The translations under genes were made by a program, and so were the position numbers. Shown piece by piece: positions 55,000-63,624 of a stretch of DNA of 64,000 nucleotides; the stretch's first letter is position 1; each line of letters opens with the position of its first letter. The notes under the pieces are model-generated. The model made no database searches. It was not told the origin of the DNA and worked only from the letters and a program-made list of their open reading frames with translations. Source of the stretch: DATBAT01 sp963824805 (GTDB lineage Bacteria > Acidobacteriota > Terriglobia > Terriglobales > Acidobacteriaceae); NCBI GenBank assembly GCA_963824805.1, contig CAWGQZ010000085.1:1-64000 (forward strand), read 5' to 3'.

Positions 55000-56034
55000 A
55001 TGGCTCGGCCATTCGTCAAGAAAATCAAGAAGATAGCGGCATGGGGGTTGGGTGTCCTGCTGACCGGGTTCGCGATTCTCATCACTCTGACGGTGGGCTG
55101 GAGTCCAGTGTTCGGCGCCCGCTCCCGGCCACTCACTGACCGGCACTTCGAGCGCACGCCACAACGGTTGGAGCGCGGCAGATACCTTGTCAACGCCATC
55201 GGAACTTGTTTTGATTGCCACGCTCAGGTAGCCACCGAGTTGGACAAGATCAAACCTGGCGAACTGCCGGCCTTCTCCAAACTCGGATCGGGTCGGGTGC
55301 TCTACCACGAAGGCAAAGCGATTCTGGCGGCGCCCAATATTACGCCGGACATCGAAACCGGCGCCGGTACCTGGACCGACGACCAGTTCGCGCGGGCCAT
55401 CCGTGAAGGCATTGGTCATGACGGCCGTGTGCTGTTCCCCATGATGCCGTATCAGGACTTTCGCAATTTCACTGATGAAGACCTGGCCTCGGTGGTGGTG
55501 TATCTGCGCTCTCTGGAACCGGTGCACAACCCGTTGCCGAAGACGCAGATTCCATTTCCCTTGTCACGGTTGATCAATGGTGCGCCGCAACCAGTGAAAG
55601 AACCCGTCACCGCAGATACGAACGATCCGGTATCGCGCGGCCGATATCTGGCGACCGTAGGACACTGCATCAACTGTCACACACCGAAGGACAAATTCGG
55701 TAAACCGCTCCCTGGGATGGAATTGGCCGGTGGCGAGGAGTTCGGTCCCACCGTGGTCAGCGCAAATATCACTCCCGACCCTAGCGGCATCTCGTATTAC
55801 GACGAGAAGCTTTTCATCTCGACGTTGCGTACTGGGCATGTCGGGGCTCGAGCGTTGAATTCGCCGATGCCATGGTGGTTCTTCAAGAATATGACCGACG
55901 ACGACCTGAAATCGATCTTCGCTTACTTGAAGACCGTGAAGCCGGTCCATCACCGCGTGGATAATTCCGAGACCGCCGGACAGTGCAAGCGTTGTAACCA
56001 CAAGCACGGTGGTAGCGAAGCCGGCGGCGTGTAA
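55000..56034 (+). CDS. Membrane-anchored di-haem c-type cytochrome
   Basis: The 344-aa product has an N-terminal membrane helix (~residues 12-33, WGLGVLLTGFAILITLTVGW) and two cytochrome c domains: CFDCH at ~70-74 and CINCH at ~224-228, each with the downstream Met or His-containing PMMPYQDF and PMPWWFFK. A third CKRCNH lies near the C-terminus but lacks the CxxCH form. The periplasmic part likely carries electrons for a dehydrogenase or alcohol/aldehyde oxidase, although none is adjacent. GGGGG before 55000 sets the start; an ATG at 54964 lacks it. Confidence 0.87.
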   Translation: MARPFVKKIKKIAAWGLGVLLTGFAILITLTVGWSPVFGARSRPLTDRHFERTPQRLERGRYLVNAIGTCFDCHAQVATELDKIKPGELPAFSKLGSGRVLYHEGKAILAAPNITPDIETGAGTWTDDQFARAIREGIGHDGRVLFPMMPYQDFRNFTDEDLASVVVYLRSLEPVHNPLPKTQIPFPLSRLINGAPQPVKEPVTADTNDPVSRGRYLATVGHCINCHTPKDKFGKPLPGMELAGGEEFGPTVVSANITPDPSGISYYDEKLFISTLRTGHVGARALNSPMPWWFFKNMTDDDLKSIFAYLKTVKPVHHRVDNSETAGQCKRCNHKHGGSEAGGV

Positions 56035-56489
56035 CGGTGTGGCCCGTGCCTGGAGGCGTCCTAGAAAAATAGCTTTTCACCCGGCTGAAGCGAGACATTT
56101 TTCAGGAGCGGCCAACGCATCAAGCGATGTCCAACGCCTGGATGCGGTGGCTATCAGCCGGGCATAGGAAAGCGGATTCAGCGCAATAGAACTGCGCTTC
56201 GAAATGAGAAGTTGCAATTGTTTCGAGGTGTAGTGATGATCATGTCTCTGCTCCGCCCGGTAAACGAATCTCACAACTCAACCGAGTTTCATCCTTAATT
56301 GATCAGTTTTTCGCCCCACCTGTCTATAATTGACGGGTCGGACAATTCCGTAACCATTGACCCGCTGGAACTGGACCAGGGACATATTGCACCTCGGTAA
56401 CCAGCCGGGCAACGCGCTTTTTATAAGGTAGGCCGCGTGGCCCGTAGCGGCGTGCATCCAATAGAAAAAATCAGGGAAGCGAGTGTGGG
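56035..56489. other. Intergenic region, no gene recognised
   Basis: About 450 bases between the cytochrome gene and the large exported protein. Short frames on both strands lack ribosome-binding sites. No clear terminator or repeat was seen; GC content looks lower around 56200-56330, where a promoter for the downstream gene is possible. Confidence 0.45.
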
Positions 56490-58961
56490 ATGGTGTCTCC
56501 GAGAATTTGGTACTGGGTCGTAGCTTTATCTGTTTTAGTGACACCAGCGTGGGCAGGCACTGCGGCTTTCGATCTTCCCGGCCCTCGTATCGAAGTGCGG
56601 GTCACGCGTTCCGGCAAGACTCTTCCAATTTCGCAGGTCCCCAATTTGCAGGAGGGAGACCGGATTTGGGTCCATCCCGATCTGCCCGAAAACCAGTCCG
56701 TCCACTACCTTTTGATCTGCGCGTTTCTGCGTGGCTCTACCAATCCGCCGCCCGAGAGCTGGTTCAGCAAATCCGAGACGTGGAACAAGCGGATTCGCGA
56801 GGAAGGCGTCGTCATCACCGTGCCCGCTGACGCGCAACAAGTTTTACTGTTCCTTGCTCCAGAAACCGGAGGCGACTTTAACACTCTGCGCTCCGCTGTG
56901 CGGGGCAAACCGGGAGCTTTTGTTCGCGCCTCTCAAGATCTGCATCAGGCGAGTCTCGATCGTACTCGCCTCGATACCTACCTGGACTTGTTGCGCAAAA
57001 CTTCCGATGCATCCCCCGACGCCCTGCACGATCGCTCGGTATTACTGGCCCGCAGCCTGAATATCAAGATTGATCCGGACTGCTTTGGAAAGCCGGTCGA
57101 ACAGCAAGTACCTTGTCTTACTCAAAATACGGATGCGCTGGTGATGGAAGACGGCCACAGCCAATCCATGGTGAGTACACTGACCTCCGGGGCTGGCTCT
57201 GACCTGATTGGACAGCTTAGCACTACCAGAGCGGCGGGCGGCGGCATCTATAGCCCCTACATCGGCGCCGTGGTGGACGTAGCGCGCCTATTAGACAGCT
57301 TCCATAACCCTCAATATCAATATATTCCCGCTCTGGCGGTACCGGCGCGCGGCGAATTGAATCTCAAACTCAATAATCCGCCTTCGTTCCGCAAGCCAAT
57401 GTCGGTGCTGGTGATTGGACTGCCGCCAGTCGAACCCGCTCAGACTCCCCCGCTGCGTCCTCTCAACGCCAAGGATGCTCTCTGCCTGCAGAAGCCATCT
57501 TTGGTTCTTCCCGCGGAAGGCGCTCCCTTGGTCTTTTCATCAGACCTCGCCCACGATTTCGTCTTCCAAGTGAAAAACAAGGCCGGAGAAGTTATCGAAT
57601 TACCCGCCAAGCCCGATGCCGCACGCGGGGGGTTCCTCATCGATGCTCAGAAAACTCGTGGCGTCTCGTTCGATTCCGATATCAGCGGAACCCTCCGTGG
57701 ATACTGGGGCTTTAAGCAGTTTGACGGTCCTAGCTTCCGAATCTGGAATGGACATAGCATGACATGGTCGCTGGCCGCAGCCGACAAGACTTCGCTCATC
57801 GTTGGGCGTAACGACGCGGTGCATTTGCAGTCAGAGAATGTGGCGTGCGTCGACGATATCAATCTCAAGAACCAGCAAGGACGAGAAGTTGACACCACCT
57901 GGAAACAGGTGAAGCCCAGCGAGTTGGAAGTACAGGTTCCGCTGAAGAATGAATCTGCCGGGCCGGCGACGCTTCTCGTGAAGCAGTTTGGACTTGCCGA
58001 ACCTGACAAGGTTTCTTTGCAGACCTATTCCGAAGCGGGACACCTGGATGAGTTCCGCATCAATGCAGGCGACCGCGAGGGCACGCTAAAAGGCACGCGG
58101 CTGGACGAGGTCACTGGGCTCGATGTTAAGGGCGTGCATTTTGTCCCCGGAAATCTGACGCGCGCAGAAGGACGCGACGAGTTGCGACTGCAAGCCCCTG
58201 ACACTGCCACTACTGCCTTTCAGCCTGGTGAGAGCGTAGGCGCGCGCGTCATGGTAAAAGACGGGCGCACGCTGGAACTGACGACTCTAGTAGATGAGCC
58301 GCGTCCGAAAGTTAGCCTTGTCAGTAAGAACGTTGAGGCGGGACCGACGGGTGAAGCCGTACACCTGGGCAGCGAGAACGAATTGCCACAGGATGGCAAG
58401 TTGTCATTCTTTCTGAAGACTGAACTTCCCGCGGTCTTTCCGCGCAATGAAAAGATCGAAGTCGCGACCGAAGACGGATCTCTCACCGCGCTGCTGGGCC
58501 TCGATGACGGCAGCCTGATTCTCGAAGATTCCCAGAGTGTGCTGGCGCAACTCGACCCCATGAAAAGTTTTGGAGCATCTGCTTTTGGTCCGCTGCGCTT
58601 GAGGGCGGTTCTCGCCGACGGCCGCAAGGGGGATTGGCAGCCTTTGGCCACTCTGGTGCGGGTACCGCACCTATTCGATGTGCATTGCAGTCCGGGTCCA
58701 GACACCCAATGCACATTGAGCGGTACCAACCTCTTTTTGATCGATTCTGTAGCCGCGAATGCCGATTTCAGTGATGGGGTATCGGTTCCCTTGGGAATCA
58801 CAACTGCTAGCGTCACCGTGCCCCGTCCGACTGGGGCTGTGCTCTATATCAAGCTGCGGGATGATCCGAACGTGGTGAGCACGGCGACTCTGCCTGCCAT
58901 TGCCAAGTCTGCGACTACGTCTGCGGCGCGCACTGCCAAGACCCAGGAATCGAGTAACTAA
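56490..58961 (+). CDS. Large exported protein of unknown family, 823 aa
   Basis: The protein has a signal peptide (WYWVVALSVLVTPAWAGTAA) and no membrane segment afterwards. An N-terminal domain has a PxxE repeated form (VPNLQEGDRIWVHPDLPENQ) and later SNVACVDD..., with at least four beta-sandwich-like regions of similar size (for instance GFKQFDGPSFRIWNGHSMTW, GTRLDEVTGLDVKGVHFVPG and TLSGTNLFLIDSVAANADF), which suggest a series of Ig-like modules. Cys pairs at ~200-210 and near 740 (CSPGPDTQC) may be disulfides. I do not recognise the family. Predicted periplasmic or surface protein. It has 823 codons with no indel, so the frame is reliable. Confidence 0.85.
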   Translation: MVSPRIWYWVVALSVLVTPAWAGTAAFDLPGPRIEVRVTRSGKTLPISQVPNLQEGDRIWVHPDLPENQSVHYLLICAFLRGSTNPPPESWFSKSETWNKRIREEGVVITVPADAQQVLLFLAPETGGDFNTLRSAVRGKPGAFVRASQDLHQASLDRTRLDTYLDLLRKTSDASPDALHDRSVLLARSLNIKIDPDCFGKPVEQQVPCLTQNTDALVMEDGHSQSMVSTLTSGAGSDLIGQLSTTRAAGGGIYSPYIGAVVDVARLLDSFHNPQYQYIPALAVPARGELNLKLNNPPSFRKPMSVLVIGLPPVEPAQTPPLRPLNAKDALCLQKPSLVLPAEGAPLVFSSDLAHDFVFQVKNKAGEVIELPAKPDAARGGFLIDAQKTRGVSFDSDISGTLRGYWGFKQFDGPSFRIWNGHSMTWSLAAADKTSLIVGRNDAVHLQSENVACVDDINLKNQQGREVDTTWKQVKPSELEVQVPLKNESAGPATLLVKQFGLAEPDKVSLQTYSEAGHLDEFRINAGDREGTLKGTRLDEVTGLDVKGVHFVPGNLTRAEGRDELRLQAPDTATTAFQPGESVGARVMVKDGRTLELTTLVDEPRPKVSLVSKNVEAGPTGEAVHLGSENELPQDGKLSFFLKTELPAVFPRNEKIEVATEDGSLTALLGLDDGSLILEDSQSVLAQLDPMKSFGASAFGPLRLRAVLADGRKGDWQPLATLVRVPHLFDVHCSPGPDTQCTLSGTNLFLIDSVAANADFSDGVSVPLGITTASVTVPRPTGAVLYIKLRDDPNVVSTATLPAIAKSATTSAARTAKTQESSN

Positions 58962-59261
58962 CCACGGATCTTTGCGGATCTACATGGATAAGACAGATAT
59001 TGAAAAGCCCATCGCCTACAGGGCGGGGAGTTTTGAGCAGGCTTCCCAAAACGTTCCGCGTGGAACACGTCGTCATCACGGTTGTGCTGACAGCTAAAAC
59101 CCTTGAAATGAAAGCTGTTGCTTTGAGTTAAAATTTGAAGGAAGACAATCCCCAGATTTCGATGTTGTGACCCAGGAAGAATCAATCATTTGCAGGTAGA
59201 TCCCGTCACTCTTCTCGATTGGGTCAGTACGTCGGTTACCGGTTCTGCCTCACTCCAGCCT
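58962..59261. other. Intergenic stretch with parS-like site
   Basis: Holds the palindrome at 59052-59067 listed separately. A minus-strand frame at 58958-59185 is open but has no supported start. No other feature recognised. Confidence 0.45.
59052..59067. promoter_or_regulatory. parS-like palindrome, second site
   Basis: CGTTCCGCGTGGAACA matches the site at 29273 in 15 of 16 bases and the parS consensus TGTTCCACGTGGAACA in 14 of 16. The two sites are ~29.8 kb apart. Such sites usually lie around the replication origin. Confidence 0.5.
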
Positions 59262-59387
59262 CTACAAACTCGTGAGGCGCTCTGACATTCGCTGCTTGCG
59301 TTCACGCTTCTCTTCGTCCGTATAAGCGCGACCTGGGTTGCGGCGGGCTCTCTTCCATTTGCTCATAGCAAAATGGGCTAACAGCAT
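59262..59387 (-). CDS. Possible small basic protein
   Basis: A 41-aa frame starting MLLAHFAMSKWKRARRNPGR and ending RMSERLTSL is very rich in Arg and Lys. A shorter version from 59366 (MSKWKRARRN) has equal support. No ribosome-binding site is clear. Unrecognised. Confidence 0.25.
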   Translation of the reverse strand: MLLAHFAMSKWKRARRNPGRAYTDEEKRERKQRMSERLTSL

Positions 59388-59624
59388 GGTGGTCATTCAC
59401 AGCGGGTCGGATGGACATTTCGAGAAAATGTGGGCGGCCGATCTGTCCGCTATGGATTCTGCATTGATGCTTCGCAATCGGCCTTGATCTTTCTGATGAG
59501 GGGGATCGAATCTGAGCCACAAGCGAAGAAATCGTGTGCCTCGTTGCTTGAAGGTTTTGCGGAGCCCGTCAGCCGAGAAGTGTTCAGCTAGTATGCCGAG
59601 GGTCCCCCCAGGACTCGATCCCGG

Positions 59625-59933
59625 TTATTTAGAGCGTGGAACATTTTTACCCAACAATTTCCGAACTGGACCTACCTGTTCGTCGCCCAGCGCCCGTTTG
59701 GGGAGAAGATTGAAGCAAGCAGGGGACCAGTAGATCAGAAATAGGTTCTTACCTTCCACCGCGCGCCCATAATTTTTCCATTCAATATCACTGCTCTCTC
59801 CATTCCACCGCCAGTGCGTACCCGAGGAATCGAACAACACCGTCCTTGGCCCGCGAACTCCCGGTTGCTTCCGGAACTGTCTTCGCATGTTCCACAACGG
59901 AAGAATCCACAAGGCTGCGACCCACATGACCAT
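59625..59933 (-). CDS. YcxB-like membrane-associated protein, N-terminus unclear
   Basis: The product ends with the YcxB-type domain: GTHWRWNGESSDIEWKNYGR, AVEGKNLFLIYWS and FNLLPKRALGDEQVGPVRKL. A single membrane helix (PFFGLMVMWVAALWILPLW) precedes it. The family usually has two helices, and the upstream frame runs through the groEL terminator to 60071 with no start signal, so the start is uncertain and the first part may be lost or in another frame. ATG 59933 is a minimal choice. Role unknown. Confidence 0.5.
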   Translation of the reverse strand: MVMWVAALWILPLWNMRRQFRKQPGVRGPRTVLFDSSGTHWRWNGESSDIEWKNYGRAVEGKNLFLIYWSPACFNLLPKRALGDEQVGPVRKLLGKNVPRSK

Positions 59934-59971
59934 TAGGCCAAAGAATGGCAAAAGCACACTTTCGAGACAAC

Positions 59972-59998
59972 AAAAAAGCCCCGCTTCGCGGGGCTTTT
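59972..59998 (-). terminator. Rho-independent terminator of groESL
   Basis: AAAAGCCCCGC (59974-59984) pairs perfectly with GCGGGGCTTTT (59988-59998) around a TTC loop, and on the minus strand six U residues follow. It lies about 35 bases after the groEL stop codon. Confidence 0.9.
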
Positions 59999-60033
59999 CG
60001 GTTTCGCGGGCAAGGCGCCCGCGCCACACCTTC

Positions 60034-61704
60034 TTAGTACATTCCGTCCATGCCGCCACCGCCGTGTCCACCGCCCGCTGGCGCGCCCTTCTTCTCTTCC
60101 GGAATTTCGCAAACCAGGGCTTCCGTGGTCAGCATCAAGGATGCGATCGATCCGGCATTCTGCAGAGCAGTGCGGACGACCTTGGTCGGGTCGAGCACGC
60201 CAGCCTTTACCAGATCTTCGTACTCATCGCTGAACGCGTTGTAGCCGAAGTTGGTGTCCTTCGCGTCGAGCACCTTGCCCAGAACGATTGCACCTTCTTC
60301 GCCGGCATTCTCGGCGATCTGGCGCAGAGGTTCCTGGATAGCGCGCTTCACGATGTTCACACCAATCTGCTCATCTCCCTCGAGCTTCAGGCTGTCGAGG
60401 GCCTTCGCACTCCGAGCCAGTGCGACTCCGCCGCCGGGGACAATGCCTTCTTCCACGGCCGCACGGGTGGCGTGCATGGCGTCTTCGACACGGGCTTTCT
60501 TTTCCTTCATTTCGGTTTCGGTTGCCGCGCCGACTTTGATTACGGCTACGCCACCGACCAGCTTTGCCAACCGCTCCTGTAACTTCTCGCGGTCGTAGTC
60601 ACTGGTGGTCTTGTCGATCTGGCCGCGGATTTCCTTCACCCGGCCTTCGATGTTGCTGGGCTTGCCTTTGCCTTCGATGATAGTGGTGTTGTCCTTGTCG
60701 ATCGTGATCCTCTTGGCCTGGCCGAGATCGCCAACCTGCACGTTCTCCAGCTTGATGCCCAGATCTTCGGTGATCGACCGTCCACCAGTCAGGGTGGCGA
60801 TGTCATCCAGCATGGCCTTGCGGCGATCGCCGAAGCCAGGGGCCTTGACGGCCGCAACCTGCAGCGTGCCACGCAACTTGTTGACGACGAGGGTAGCGAG
60901 CGCTTCGCCTTCCACGTCCTCAGCGATGATGACCAGCGGCTTGCCGCTCTTCGCGATCTGCTCGAGCAAGGGGAGCAGGTCTTTCATCGAACTGATTTTC
61001 TTTTCGTGGATCAGGATGTAGGCATTCTCCAGAGCCGCTTCCATGCGCTCCGGGTCGGTCACAAAGTAAGGAGAGAGGTAACCGCGGTCGAACTGCATGC
61101 CTTCGACCACGTCCAGCTGGGTCTCGAGGGTCTTCGACTCTTCGACGGTGATGACGCCGTCCTTGCCGACCTTCTTCATCGCTTCCGCGATGATGCGGCC
61201 GATGGTTTCATCGTTGTTGGCGGAAATCGTGCCAACCTGGGCGATCATGTCACCGGTCACGGGCTTGGAGAACTTGTCCAGTTCGCCCTTGCCACGCTCG
61301 CCGGTCTTTTTGTCAATCTGACCTGCGATTACAGCGATGGCCTTTTCGATGCCACGCTTCAGGGCCATCGGATTGGCTCCGGCAGCAACCGTCTTCACAC
61401 CCTCGCGGAAGATGGCCTGGGCCAGAACGGTCGCGGTTGTGGTGCCGTCGCCGGCAACATCGGAAGTCTTGGAAGCGACTTCACGCACCATCTGTGCGCC
61501 CATGTTTTCCTGCGCATCCCGCAGTTCGATTTCCTTCGCCACTGTGACGCCGTCCTTGGTGATGGTCGGCGAACCGAATTTCTTTTCGATGACTACGTTG
61601 CGTCCCTTGGGACCGAGGGTGACCTTCACCGCATCGGCCAGGAGGTTTACGCCGCGCAGGATCGCCTGCCGCGACTCTTCTCCGTGAACAATTTGCTTTG
61701 CCAT
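60034..61704 (-). CDS. groL: 60-kDa chaperonin GroEL
   Basis: The 556-aa product is the double-ring chaperonin that folds proteins in the cytoplasm with GroES and ATP. ATP-site motifs VTLGPKGRNVVIEKKFGSPT and VAGDGTTTATVLAQAI, the apical domain with EDVEGEALATLVVNKLRGTL, and the GGM-rich tail (GGGHGGGGMDGMY) are all as expected. Only the Gly-Met tail is a little unusual in having His. Ribosome-binding context AGGAG precedes 61704 and the gene lies 98 bases after groES; both belong to the heat-shock operon with the CIRCE element. Confidence 0.97.
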   Translation of the reverse strand: MAKQIVHGEESRQAILRGVNLLADAVKVTLGPKGRNVVIEKKFGSPTITKDGVTVAKEIELRDAQENMGAQMVREVASKTSDVAGDGTTTATVLAQAIFREGVKTVAAGANPMALKRGIEKAIAVIAGQIDKKTGERGKGELDKFSKPVTGDMIAQVGTISANNDETIGRIIAEAMKKVGKDGVITVEESKTLETQLDVVEGMQFDRGYLSPYFVTDPERMEAALENAYILIHEKKISSMKDLLPLLEQIAKSGKPLVIIAEDVEGEALATLVVNKLRGTLQVAAVKAPGFGDRRKAMLDDIATLTGGRSITEDLGIKLENVQVGDLGQAKRITIDKDNTTIIEGKGKPSNIEGRVKEIRGQIDKTTSDYDREKLQERLAKLVGGVAVIKVGAATETEMKEKKARVEDAMHATRAAVEEGIVPGGGVALARSAKALDSLKLEGDEQIGVNIVKRAIQEPLRQIAENAGEEGAIVLGKVLDAKDTNFGYNAFSDEYEDLVKAGVLDPTKVVRTALQNAGSIASLMLTTEALVCEIPEEKKGAPAGGGHGGGGMDGMY

Positions 61705-61802
61705 AATTCAAATCTCCTATTTGTTAGCTAAGGTTTTGCGAGCCCACGGCTCGCGGGAAATTCAGATCTCAGTTGCCAGTCCCCGGTTCTTAAGGTCCGA
61801 GA

Positions 61803-62150
61803 CTAGCGGCGGCTGCCGGCGGTTTCCTTCTTGCCAGCGCTGGCGGAGGAAGCCGCGCCGGTGATCACACCAAGCACTTCTTCTTCGCGCATGATGATGA
61901 AGTCTTCGCCGTCCAGCTTGATTTCGGTTCCGGAGTACTTACCAAACAGGATGCGGTCGCCCTCTTTCAATTCCAGAGGATGAACCTTGCCTTCTTCGTT
62001 GCTCTTGCCTTTTCCGGCGGAGACGACTTCGCCCTCTTGTGGTTTGTCTTTTGCGGTATCAGGGATGATGATCCCGCCGCGGGTGGTTCCAGCCTCTTCA
62101 ATGCGCCGTACCAGGATTCGGTCGTGCAGGGGTGTAAATTTCGTGGCCAT
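61803..62150 (-). CDS. groS: 10-kDa chaperonin GroES, with C-terminal extension
   Basis: The 115-aa product has the family sequence FTPLHDRILVRRIEEAGTTR, the mobile loop GIIIPDTAKDKPQEGEVVSA, and GDRILFGKYSGTEIKLDGED. Usual GroES ends at about residue 97, near EEVLGVI; this one has ~18 extra residues (GAASSASAGKKETAGSRR), polar and disordered. GGAGT upstream of the start and the CIRCE element further upstream fit a HrcA-controlled operon. It pairs with groL downstream. Confidence 0.95.
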   Translation of the reverse strand: MATKFTPLHDRILVRRIEEAGTTRGGIIIPDTAKDKPQEGEVVSAGKGKSNEEGKVHPLELKEGDRILFGKYSGTEIKLDGEDFIIMREEEVLGVITGAASSASAGKKETAGSRR

Positions 62151-62214
62151 AGTTGCAGACTCCTTTCGTTACTTTTCGGTTAGAATTTGGTTAATGGCTG
62201 TGAATGGGTCGTTG

Positions 62215-62241
62215 CTAGCACTCAAATCGGGTGAGTGCTAA
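62215..62241 (-). promoter_or_regulatory. CIRCE element (HrcA operator)
   Basis: CTAGCACTC (62215-62223), nine spacer bases, then GAGTGCTAA (62233-62241). The consensus TTAGCACTC-N9-GAGTGCTAA is matched in 17 of 18 arm bases. The site lies ~65 bases before the groES start and should bind the HrcA repressor, lifting at heat shock. hrcA is not in this window. Confidence 0.92.
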
Positions 62242-62383
62242 TTGTAGACAAATGGCCGGATGGTTGTCAAGCTGACCGACCCGAAGCGGTTCCACTGTAA
62301 ATACGATTTTCCTTCGTGTATCTTAGCGTCCTTGGGTGGCAAAGCCCCGTTAAGGGCTGGAAGGACGGCGGTTGGGGGAGGTC

Positions 62384-62827
62384 ATGAACAAGCGACTATT
62401 GGCAAAGGCGGCCATCATTCTGCTGACTCTGATGGCGGGCATGGCATTTGCCCAGGACGATGAAGAAATGGCGGTCGTCAACTTCATTGTTTTGAAAGAC
62501 GCCAATGGCAAGCCCTTGCGCAATGCCAGCGTGGTAATGCACCCCGTAGGCAAAAGTGGCAAACAGTCGCGTGGCGGGCTCGAGCTGAAATGCGACGCCG
62601 AGGGCAAAGCCAGCTTCGACGGTGTCCCCTACGGAAAACTACGGATCCAAGTGCTGGCGCCCGGCTTCCAGACCTATGGCGAAGACTTCGACATCGACAA
62701 ACCGGTGGAAGAGATCACGGTAAAGATGAAGCGCCCAACCGAGCAGTACTCAATTTACAAAGACAACCAGAATGAAAAGAAGGACGATCCGCCGAAGGCG
62801 GAGTCGGAAAAAGAACAACCGAAATAG
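62384..62827 (+). CDS. Exported carboxypeptidase-regulatory-like protein
   Basis: The 147-aa product has a Sec signal (LLAKAAIILLTLMAGMAFAQ) and a carboxypeptidase-regulatory-like beta sandwich (VVNFIVLKDANGKPLRNASV, GGLELKCDAEGKASFDGVPY, LRIQVLAPGFQTYGEDFDI). The C-terminal 30 residues are highly charged with KKDDPPKAESEKEQPK. An ATG at 62384 has GGGGGAGG just upstream; a TTG at 62372 would add four residues. Such domains usually aid folding or binding of exported proteins. No operon partner evident. Confidence 0.8.
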   Translation: MNKRLLAKAAIILLTLMAGMAFAQDDEEMAVVNFIVLKDANGKPLRNASVVMHPVGKSGKQSRGGLELKCDAEGKASFDGVPYGKLRIQVLAPGFQTYGEDFDIDKPVEEITVKMKRPTEQYSIYKDNQNEKKDDPPKAESEKEQPK

Positions 62828-62889
62828 TTGGCTTAGGGTCGATGGTCTTTTGGCCAACGACCAAAGCGAATGACCAACGACGGAATGCC

Positions 62890-63270
62890 ATGGACTACCT
62901 GCTGAAAACTGAGCCCACGGTTTACTCGTTCGCTGACCTGCAGCGCGAGAAAGTAACGATTTGGGACGGTGTTACCAATCCCACAGCCGTCAGGCACCTC
63001 CGCGAAATGAAGCCTGGAGACGGCCTCGTGATTTACGAAACCGGGGACCACAAGAGCGCGGTTGGCACCGCCTCGGTGATATCCGTGGAAGCTGCAGATC
63101 CCAAGGTGCCGCATGTAAAAATCAGAGTCGGCAAACCGATTGCGAAGCCGGTGACTCTGGCGGAGATCAAAGCCAATAAACTCTTTGCCGATTCCCCCCT
63201 CGTGCGACAAGGGCGGTTGAGTGTGGTTCCGCTGAGTCCCTCCCAGTACAGAGCCATCGTGGGCGAATAA
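62890..63270 (+). CDS. EVE domain protein
   Basis: The 126-aa product is a single EVE domain (thymocyte nuclear protein 1 fold), related to PUA/YTH domains that recognise modified bases. Start MDYLLKTEPTVYSFADLQRE, then VTIWDGVTNPTAVRHLREMK, GLVIYETGDHKSAVGTASV and DSPLVRQGRLSVVPLSPSQY. The aromatic and W residues in the pocket are kept. Start 62890 is set by the family N-terminus; a longer frame from 62842 has no signal. It could bind a modified nucleotide in RNA or DNA. Confidence 0.9.
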   Translation: MDYLLKTEPTVYSFADLQREKVTIWDGVTNPTAVRHLREMKPGDGLVIYETGDHKSAVGTASVISVEAADPKVPHVKIRVGKPIAKPVTLAEIKANKLFADSPLVRQGRLSVVPLSPSQYRAIVGE

Positions 63271-63403
63271 GGTTCGGTTGTATCGGCGGCGCGCCCGCCT
63301 TACAGCGTCCTACTTCCCCATGTCCGCACACTATCCACCACTTATCGTCATCAAAAGAATTATCGATTGGACTGCCTTAGCGCTACCCGCTAGTCTTCCT
63401 ACC

Positions 63404-63604
63404 ATGCGGTCCGCGGATCCCATCTCATTAAACGAAGTGGAGTTACAGGCATTGATTGCGAAATACACCCTCGAATTTCTTTACCGCTGGACGAACGAGT
63501 TCGACGCCAAGGAATTGGCGCAACTGAGGAGGCTGCTGGCCAGCGCGCCTCCCGAACACCTCATGGAAATGATGAAGGCCGGGCACCGGCTGCTGCCTAA
63601 CTAG
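63404..63604 (+). CDS. Small hypothetical protein, 66 aa
   Basis: The frame starts MRSADPISLNEVELQALIAK and has TLEFLYRWTNEFDAKELAQL and LLASAPPEHLMEMMKAGHRL; it is helical and soluble. A longer frame to 63278 would add 42 residues with no conserved look. No ribosome-binding site is strong at either start. Unrecognised; codons are similar to neighbouring genes, so it is probably real. Confidence 0.5.
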   Translation: MRSADPISLNEVELQALIAKYTLEFLYRWTNEFDAKELAQLRRLLASAPPEHLMEMMKAGHRLLPN

Positions 63605-63624
63605 GAATCTAAAAGCAGTGAGGG

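Noticed and set aside
61006..61731. 241-aa + strand frame
   Set aside because: Antisense to groEL, which is fully supported.
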